Made by a program: the position numbers and the translations under genes. Of a stretch of DNA of 64,000 nt, positions 58,760 to 64,000 are shown piece by piece; within the stretch, counting starts at the first letter, position 1, and every line of letters starts with the position of its first letter. A model generated the notes under the pieces. That model did no database searches, had not been told where the DNA came from, and saw nothing but the letters and a program-made list of their open reading frames with translations. Source of the stretch: Geothrix oryzisoli (GTDB lineage Bacteria; Acidobacteriota; Holophagae; Holophagales; Holophagaceae); the NCBI RefSeq assembly GCF_022808865.1, contig NZ_JAKZLB010000001.1, positions 981,212 through 1,045,211 of the forward strand. The letters are read 5' to 3'.

Positions 58760-60453
58760 CGCGTCAGCTTCCGGTACTTGATGCGGTGGGGATCGAAGGG
58801 CTTCAGGCCCAGCACATCCTTGCGGTACTGCTCGTATTCGGTGTAGTTCCCATCGAAGAACTGCACCTGGGAGTCGCCCTCAAAGGCCAGGATGTGGGTG
58901 GCCAGCCGATCCAGGAACCAGCGGTCGTGGCTCACCAGCACGGCGCTGCCGGCGAAGGACTCGATGGCCTCCTCCAGCGCCCGCATGGTGTTCACATCGA
59001 GGTCGTTGGTGGGCTCGTCGAAGAACAGCAGGTTGGATTCGCTCTTCAGCGTCAGCGCCAGGTTCAGGCGGTTCTGCTGGCCGCCGCTGAGTTCGGCCAC
59101 CTTCTTCTGCTGGGAGTCGCCGGAGAAGCCGAACCGGCTCAGCCAGGCGCGGGCGTTGATGAGCTTGCCGCCCAGTTCGATCTGCTCATAGCCGCCCGAG
59201 ATGGCCTCGAACACGCTCTTGTCCGGATTGAGCCCGGACCGCAGCTGGTCCACATAGGCCATGCGCACGGTCTCCCCGAGGCGGATGCGGCCGGAATCCG
59301 GCTGTTCCTGGCCCGTGAGGAGGCGCAGCAGCGTGGACTTGCCGGCGCCGTTGGGGCCGATGACGCCCAGGATGCCGCCGCGCGGGATGGCGAAGCTGAG
59401 GTTCTCGAAGAGCACCTTGTCGCCGTAGGCCTTGGACACGCCCTCCAGTTCGGCCACCAGGTCGCCCAGGCGGGGGCCGCTGGGGATGTAGATCTCCAGT
59501 TCCTGCTCCTTCTGGCGGCCTTCCTCGCCCGCCAGTCGCTCGTAGTTGGCGATGCGGGCCTTGCTCTTGGTGTGCTGGCCCTTCGGCGACATCCGGATCC
59601 ACTCCAGTTCGCGCTCGAGGGTCTTCTGCCGCCGCTGGTCGGACTTCTCCTCCTTGGCCAGGCGGCCCTGCTTCTGCTCCAGCCAGCTGGAGTAGTTGCC
59701 CTTCCAGGGGATGCCTTCGCCGCGGTCCAGCTCGAGGATCCACTCGGCCACGTTATCCAGGAAGTAGCGGTCGTGGGTGACGGCGATGACCGTGCCCTTG
59801 TAGTCCTGGAGGTGCTTTTCCAGCCACGCCACGGTCTCGGCGTCCAGATGGTTGGTGGGCTCGTCCAGCAGCAGGATGTCCGGCTCCTGGAGCAGCAGGC
59901 GGCACAGGGCCACGCGGCGCCGCTCGCCGCCGGACAGCACGCCGATCTTCGTGTCGGGGTCGGGGCAGCGCAGGGCGTCCATGGCCTGTTCCAACCGCGA
60001 GTCCAGGTCCCAGCAGTCGTGGGCGTCGATCTTCTCCTGCAGGGCGGCCTGCATGCCCAGCAGCACGTCCATGTCCGCATCGGGATCCGCGAACTGGTCG
60101 CTGATGGCGTTGTAGTCCTTGAGCCAGCCCACCTTCTCGGCGGCGCCTTCCTCGACGATCTCGCGGACGGTCTTGCTCTCGTCCAGCTTGGGCTCCTGGT
60201 CCAGGATGCCGGTGGTGTAGCCCTTGCTGAGCACGGCCTCGCCGTTGAAGTCCTGGTCCACGCCCGCCATGATCCGCAGGACCGTGCTCTTGCCGGAGCC
60301 GTTGAGGCCGAGAACGCCGATCTTGGCCCCGTAGAAGTAGCTGAGCGATATGTCCTTGATGACAGGCTTGTTGTTGTAGATCTTGCTGACCCGCATCATC
60401 GAATAGATGATCTCGGGCTGTTCGGATGGAGCTTTGGTCGCGGTCTTCGCCAT
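58756..60453 (-). CDS. ettA: Energy-dependent translational throttle protein EttA
   Basis: ABC-F protein of 565 residues that gates ribosomes entering elongation according to energy charge. Two ABC domains are present: GLNGSGKST, LSGGERRRVALCRLL and LLLDEPTNHLD in the first, GPNGAGKST, LSGGQQNRLNLAL and LFFDEPTNDLD in the second. The P-site arm region and the IYSMMRVSKIYNNKPVIKDISLSYF start are EttA-like. It begins a four-gene minus-strand operon with the CDF-like, Dnmt2 and nucleosidase-like genes. Confidence 0.92.
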   Translation of the reverse strand: MAKTATKAPSEQPEIIYSMMRVSKIYNNKPVIKDISLSYFYGAKIGVLGLNGSGKSTVLRIMAGVDQDFNGEAVLSKGYTTGILDQEPKLDESKTVREIVEEGAAEKVGWLKDYNAISDQFADPDADMDVLLGMQAALQEKIDAHDCWDLDSRLEQAMDALRCPDPDTKIGVLSGGERRRVALCRLLLQEPDILLLDEPTNHLDAETVAWLEKHLQDYKGTVIAVTHDRYFLDNVAEWILELDRGEGIPWKGNYSSWLEQKQGRLAKEEKSDQRRQKTLERELEWIRMSPKGQHTKSKARIANYERLAGEEGRQKEQELEIYIPSGPRLGDLVAELEGVSKAYGDKVLFENLSFAIPRGGILGVIGPNGAGKSTLLRLLTGQEQPDSGRIRLGETVRMAYVDQLRSGLNPDKSVFEAISGGYEQIELGGKLINARAWLSRFGFSGDSQQKKVAELSGGQQNRLNLALTLKSESNLLFFDEPTNDLDVNTMRALEEAIESFAGSAVLVSHDRWFLDRLATHILAFEGDSQVQFFDGNYTEYEQYRKDVLGLKPFDPHRIKYRKLTR

Positions 60454-60653
60454 GATTCGCCCGAAAAGAGTGATTCTACCGTGCTTCCCCGCTGGGTCCG
60501 CCCCACCCTTTCCTGGGAGGGGCCTCCCTGGCGTTCCCCCACCCGGAGGAATTACGGGCCCAGGGGCTTGCATCAGAATTCGATAACTTGTAATTTAAAG
60601 GCATCAAGTCATATCGGCCGTTGGATTCGACATTCGTTCGCCTGGAGGCTCCC

Positions 60654-61049
60654 ATGAATCAAGTGGTGGCGCGGTTCCTGGACGGAACCACCCTCAAGGG
60701 ACAGACCAACGACTTCCTGCCGGCGAAGAACCTCTTCCACATCTCGGCGAACGGGCCCATCGATGCCAAGCCGCTGGAGGTGAAAGTCCCGGACCTCAAG
60801 GCCCTGTACTTCGTCCGCAGCCTGAACGGCGACCCCGAACACCGGAAGACCAATGAATTCCCGCCCCAGGCCCCGGCACCGGGCCGGAAGGTCAAGGTCA
60901 CCTTCAAGGATGGCGAGGTGCTGGTCGGCACCACGCAGGGCTACCAGCCGGGCCGGCCGGGCTTCTTCCTGCTCCCGGCCGACCCGCGGTCCAACAACGA
61001 ACGGTGCTACATCGTGACGTCCGCCACGCAATCCGTGGCATTCGTCTAA
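60654..61049 (+). CDS. DUF6982-like conserved protein
   Basis: A 131-residue basic/strand-rich protein: VVARFLDGTTLKGQTNDFLPAKNLFHI, VPDLKALYFVRSLNGDPEHRK, GRKVKVTFKDGEVLVGTTQGYQPGRPGFFLLPADPRSNNERCYIV. Two similar SH3-like halves are apparent. This matches a small family I associate with Acidobacteria (DUF6982), function unknown. GGAGG precedes the ATG. It is convergent with ppdK with 3 bases between stops. Confidence 0.7.
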   Translation: MNQVVARFLDGTTLKGQTNDFLPAKNLFHISANGPIDAKPLEVKVPDLKALYFVRSLNGDPEHRKTNEFPPQAPAPGRKVKVTFKDGEVLVGTTQGYQPGRPGFFLLPADPRSNNERCYIVTSATQSVAFV

Positions 61050-61052
61050 GGC

Positions 61053-63767
61053 CTAGCCCAGCGCCGCCTGGGCGGCCGCCAGGGTGGCGATGGGCACGCG
61101 GTAGGGACTGCAGCTCACGTAATCGAGCCCGACCTGGTGGAAGAAGGTCACGCTCCGGGGATCACCGCCGTGTTCGCCGCAGACGCCCAGCTTGATGCCG
61201 GGGCGCACCGCGCGGCCCTTCTCGCAGGAGATGCGGACCAGCTCACCGATGCCCTCCTGGTCCAGGCTCTGGAAGGGGTCCTCCTCCAGGATCTTCTTCC
61301 CCACATATTCGGGCAGGAAGGTGCCCGCGTCGTCACGGCTGAACCCGAAGCCCATCTGGGTGAGGTCGTTGGTGCCGAAGCTGAAGAACTCCGCCTCCGC
61401 CGCGATCTTGTCGGAGGTGAGGGCGGCCCGGGGGATCTCGATCATGGTGCCGATGGGGCAGGCGAACTGGGTCCCGCGCTCCTGGTTCACCTGGGCGATC
61501 TCGTCGAGCATCTCGGTCTTGGTGTAGGTCAGCTCGCGCACGGTGCCGATGAGGGGCACCATGATCTCGGGCACGGCCTTGATCCCCTTGGCGGCCACGT
61601 TCAACGCGGCCTCGGCGATGGCGCGGACCTGCATGCGGATGATCTCGGGGAAGGTGATGCCCAGACGGCAACCGCGGTGGCCCATCATGGGGTTGAACTC
61701 GTGGAGCTGCGTGACGCGGCGCTCTACCGTGCCCAGGTCCACTCCCAGCACTTCGGCCATCTCCCGCTGGCCCGGCTCATCCTGGGGCAGGAACTCGTGC
61801 AGGGGCGGATCCAGCAGGCGGATGTTGACGGGCAGGCCGTCCATGGCCGTGAACAGCCCCTCGAAGTCCACGCGCTGCATGGGCAGGAGCTTGGCCAGGG
61901 CCTTCTTGCGGCCCTCGGTGTCGGTGGCGAGGATCATCTCGCGCACGGCGATGATGCGGTCGCCCTCGAAGAACATGTGCTCCGTACGGCAGAGGCCGAT
62001 GCCCTGGGCACCGAAGGCCCTGGCCACGGCCGCATCATGAGGCGTGTCGGCATTGGTGCGCACCTTGAGGCGCTTGGCTTCGTGGCTCCAGGTCATGATC
62101 TTGGCGAAACGCTGGTACAGCTCGCTGTCCTCGGCCTTCAGGCGGCCGTCCACCAGCACCTGGTTCACTTCCGAGGGGTGGGCGCTGAGCTTCCCGGCGA
62201 ACACCTCACCCGTGGAGCCATCCATGGAGATCCAGTCCTGGCCCGCCTTCAGGGTGTGCTCGCCCACCTTCACCAGGCCCTTCGCCACGTCGATCTGGAC
62301 CGCGGAGGCGCCACAGACACAGGGCTTGCCCATGCCGCGGGCCACGACAGCCGCGTGGCTGGTCATGCCGCCCCGCGCCGTGAGAATGCCCTGGGAGGCC
62401 ACCATGCCCGAGATGTCCTCGGGACTCGTCTCCACCCGCACCAGGACCACGGGCCCTTCCTGGGCCATCTGCTCGGCCTGCTCGGCGGTGAGGGCGATCC
62501 GCCCGGTGGCCGCGCCGGGACCGGCGTTCAGGCCCTTGGTCAGCAGCTGGCCCTCCTTGCGCAGGCGGTCCTTTTCCTTGGGATCGAAGACCGGTGCCAG
62601 CAGCTGGGAAAGGCTGTCCGCATCGATGCGCTTCAGGGCGGTGTGGCTGTCGATGAGGCCTTCGTCCACCAGGTCGATGGCGATGCGGATGCCCGCCATG
62701 GCCGTGCGCTTGCCGTTGCGGGTCTGCAGCAGGTAGAGCTTCCCCCGCTCGATGGTGAACTCGATGTCCTGCATGTCCTTGAAGTGGGTCTCGAGGCGCT
62801 TGCAGGTGGCGTCCAGTTCCGCGAAGGAAGCGGGCATGGCCTCTTCCAGGCTCTTCAGGCCCGTGCCTTCGGCCTGCTCCCGGGTGATGGGCTGGGGTGT
62901 GCGGATGCCCGCCACCACATCCTCGCCCTGGGCATTGATGAGGTACTCCCCGTAGAACAGCTTCTCGCCGGTGGCGGGATCGCGCGTGAAGGCCACGCCG
63001 GTGCCGCAATCGTCGCCCATGTTGCCGAAGACCATGCTCTGCACATTGACGCCCGTGCCCCAGTCGTCGGGAATGCGGTGCAGGCGGCGGTACGTAATGG
63101 CGCGGGCGGTGTTCCAGCTCTCGAAGACGGCGCGGATGGCGCCCCAGAGCTGTTCCATGGGCTCCTGCGGGAAGGCGTGCCCGGTCTCCTCCTGCACGAT
63201 CTCCTTGAAGGCCGCGACGAGGAGCTTCCAGTCATCGGCGGCCAGTTCCGTATCCAGATGCTTGCCGAGGCGCTCCTTCGCGCGCTCCAGCTCCGCCTCG
63301 AAGAGCGCGTGCTCCACGCCAAGCACCACGTTGCTGTACATGGTGATGAAGCGGCGGTAGGAATCCCAGGCGAAGCGCGGATTCCCGCTGGCCTTCTCCA
63401 GGGCCAGCACCGTGCGGTCATTGAGACCGAGATTGAGAACGGTGTCCATCATGCCGGGCATGGAGACCCTGGCTCCGGAACGGACGGAGAGGAGCAGCGG
63501 ATTGTCGACGGCTCCGAACCCGCAACCGCGCACGCCCTCAAGCCACTTCAAGGCATCGAGGACTTCGGCCTTGAGCCCCTCGGCGAGCTGCCGGCCATTG
63601 GTGTAGTAGGCGACACACTGTTCGGTGGTGAGCGTAAAACCCGGAGGCACGGGAATGCCCAGCCCGGCCATCTCGGCCAGGTTGCACCCTTTGCCCCCGA
63701 GAAGGTTGCGCATGGTCGCGCCCCCTTCGTTGCGGTTTCCCCCGAAGGTGTAAACACCTTTGTTCAT
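61053..63767 (-). CDS. ppdK: Pyruvate, phosphate dikinase
   Basis: Reversible conversion of pyruvate, ATP and Pi to PEP, AMP and PPi; 904 residues. The ATP-grasp N-terminal domain begins [25 protein letters not shown], the phosphohistidine is in [21 protein letters not shown] (about 468), and the C-terminal PEP/pyruvate barrel has [10 protein letters not shown] and [15 protein letters not shown] 63767 has GGAGG 5 bases upstream; a GTG at 63779 is an alternative. Lies immediately downstream of an rRNA operon but behind its own hairpin. Confidence 0.95.
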   Translation of the reverse strand: MNKGVYTFGGNRNEGGATMRNLLGGKGCNLAEMAGLGIPVPPGFTLTTEQCVAYYTNGRQLAEGLKAEVLDALKWLEGVRGCGFGAVDNPLLLSVRSGARVSMPGMMDTVLNLGLNDRTVLALEKASGNPRFAWDSYRRFITMYSNVVLGVEHALFEAELERAKERLGKHLDTELAADDWKLLVAAFKEIVQEETGHAFPQEPMEQLWGAIRAVFESWNTARAITYRRLHRIPDDWGTGVNVQSMVFGNMGDDCGTGVAFTRDPATGEKLFYGEYLINAQGEDVVAGIRTPQPITREQAEGTGLKSLEEAMPASFAELDATCKRLETHFKDMQDIEFTIERGKLYLLQTRNGKRTAMAGIRIAIDLVDEGLIDSHTALKRIDADSLSQLLAPVFDPKEKDRLRKEGQLLTKGLNAGPGAATGRIALTAEQAEQMAQEGPVVLVRVETSPEDISGMVASQGILTARGGMTSHAAVVARGMGKPCVCGASAVQIDVAKGLVKVGEHTLKAGQDWISMDGSTGEVFAGKLSAHPSEVNQVLVDGRLKAEDSELYQRFAKIMTWSHEAKRLKVRTNADTPHDAAVARAFGAQGIGLCRTEHMFFEGDRIIAVREMILATDTEGRKKALAKLLPMQRVDFEGLFTAMDGLPVNIRLLDPPLHEFLPQDEPGQREMAEVLGVDLGTVERRVTQLHEFNPMMGHRGCRLGITFPEIIRMQVRAIAEAALNVAAKGIKAVPEIMVPLIGTVRELTYTKTEMLDEIAQVNQERGTQFACPIGTMIEIPRAALTSDKIAAEAEFFSFGTNDLTQMGFGFSRDDAGTFLPEYVGKKILEEDPFQSLDQEGIGELVRISCEKGRAVRPGIKLGVCGEHGGDPRSVTFFHQVGLDYVSCSPYRVPIATLAAAQAALG

Positions 63768-63844
63768 CAGATCCTCCACGCGGAACCATCAGTGTATCCG
63801 GCGCGACAGACAAATGGCCCGCGGATGCGGAACAGGTACACGAG

Positions 63845-63873
63845 AACGGGCCACCTTTTTGGGGTGGCCCGTT
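63845..63873 (-). terminator. Hairpin after 5S rRNA
   Basis: AACGGGCCACC and GGTGGCCCGTT arms around a short loop, 11 bases after the 5S rRNA 3' end on the minus strand. It probably ends the rRNA operon before ppdK. Confidence 0.7.
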
Positions 63874-63883
63874 GGGATTTTAA

Positions 63884-63998
63884 CGTCGCAGCGACCTACT
63901 TTTCCACGCCTGTGCGGCGCAGTATCATCGGCCCTCCAAGTCTTAACGGCCGTGTTCGGGATGGGAACGGGTGTGACCCTTGGGGAAAAGCCACGACG
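63884..63998 (-). rRNA. rrf: 5S ribosomal RNA
   Basis: On the minus strand the sequence contains the universal GGGTCACACCCGTTCCCATC and CCGAACACGG blocks, and ends GTAGGTCGCTGCGACG. The terminal helix pairs CGTCG at the 5' end with CGACG at the 3' end. About 115 nt. The remaining rRNA genes must lie to the right of the window; exact ends may differ by a few bases. Confidence 0.92.
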
Positions 63999-64000
63999 AA

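Noticed and set aside
58471..60657. A 728-codon open frame on the plus strand across ettA and its neighbour
   Set aside because: It is antisense to clear ABC-F and Dnmt2-operon genes; the translation is His/Gly/Leu-rich with no family features, as expected from GC-rich antisense frames.
1..64000. Prophage, insertion sequence or transposase genes
   Set aside because: No integrase, transposase or phage structural gene could be recognised on either strand; the mobile signals are limited to the attC array and small palindromic repeats.

Overview
The window is 64 kb of a high-GC (roughly two-thirds G+C), gene-dense bacterial chromosome with many 4-base ATGA/GTGA start-stop overlaps. It has a diderm, anaerobe-leaning gene set: LpxK, ExbB/TolQ, Tat, EtfAB, a DcuB-type C4-dicarboxylate carrier, PpdK and Dnmt2. 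The small families here (DUF6982, DUF2911, DUF1569, an AtuA C-terminal-like protein) and the mix of transporters suggest Acidobacteriota, class Holophagae (Geothrix/Holophaga-like). That assignment is an inference from content, not from a database match.

Layout. 1-9.6 kb: a minus-strand YaaA/deacetylase/ExbB cluster; ugd, an AtuA C-terminal-like gene, tatA and tatC on plus; murG convergent with tatC; etfBA; then small genes, a cNMP-FHA regulator and a free-Met-sulfoxide reductase. 9.7-15.8 kb: lpxK and a complete branched-chain amino-acid ABC system (livK, livH, a livM-livG fusion, livF), then a tRNA-Gly. 16-22 kb: a periplasmic peroxiredoxin facing a coupled minus-strand operon (aroDE fusion, a degenerate response regulator, moxR, a RodZ-like gene, an unknown). 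22.3-26.7 kb: C4-dicarboxylate use (DcuB carrier, a DASS carrier with a large Ala/Lys-rich insert, a tartrate/D-malate dehydrogenase). 26.7-38.7 kb: mazG, membrane and envelope genes, including a swivel-first aconitase-family enzyme coupled to an L,D-transpeptidase/Mur-ligase fusion, cspA, NlpC/P60, PilZ and secreted proteins. 38.7-42.9 kb: an accessory segment with a c-type cytochrome, palindromic repeats and a four-cassette integron-type array with attC sites but no integrase. 43-48.4 kb: an imuB/dnaE2 mutagenesis pair interrupted by a DUF4160 / DUF2442-HTH module, then moaE. 48.5-61 kb: lysine 6-aminotransferase, rnhA, a pseudokinase-TonB protein, a sigma-54 regulator, comEC, and an ettA operon carrying a Dnmt2 homologue. 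61-64 kb: ppdK and a minus-strand 5S rRNA, the end of an rRNA operon entering from the right.

The most unusual element is the cassette array at about 40.27-42.88 kb. It has three near-identical attC-like sites of 123-124 bp with GCCTAAC/GTTAGGC ends and a conserved stem with one-sided bulges. It carries four same-direction, visibly AT-richer genes (PH-like, MltR-like, TlpA-like, RDD) and no intI in the window. Other points of interest are the YkuD-Mur ligase fusion (possible one-protein peptidoglycan recycling enzyme), the DASS carrier insert, the pseudokinase-TonB protein, and Dnmt2 in a translation-factor operon.
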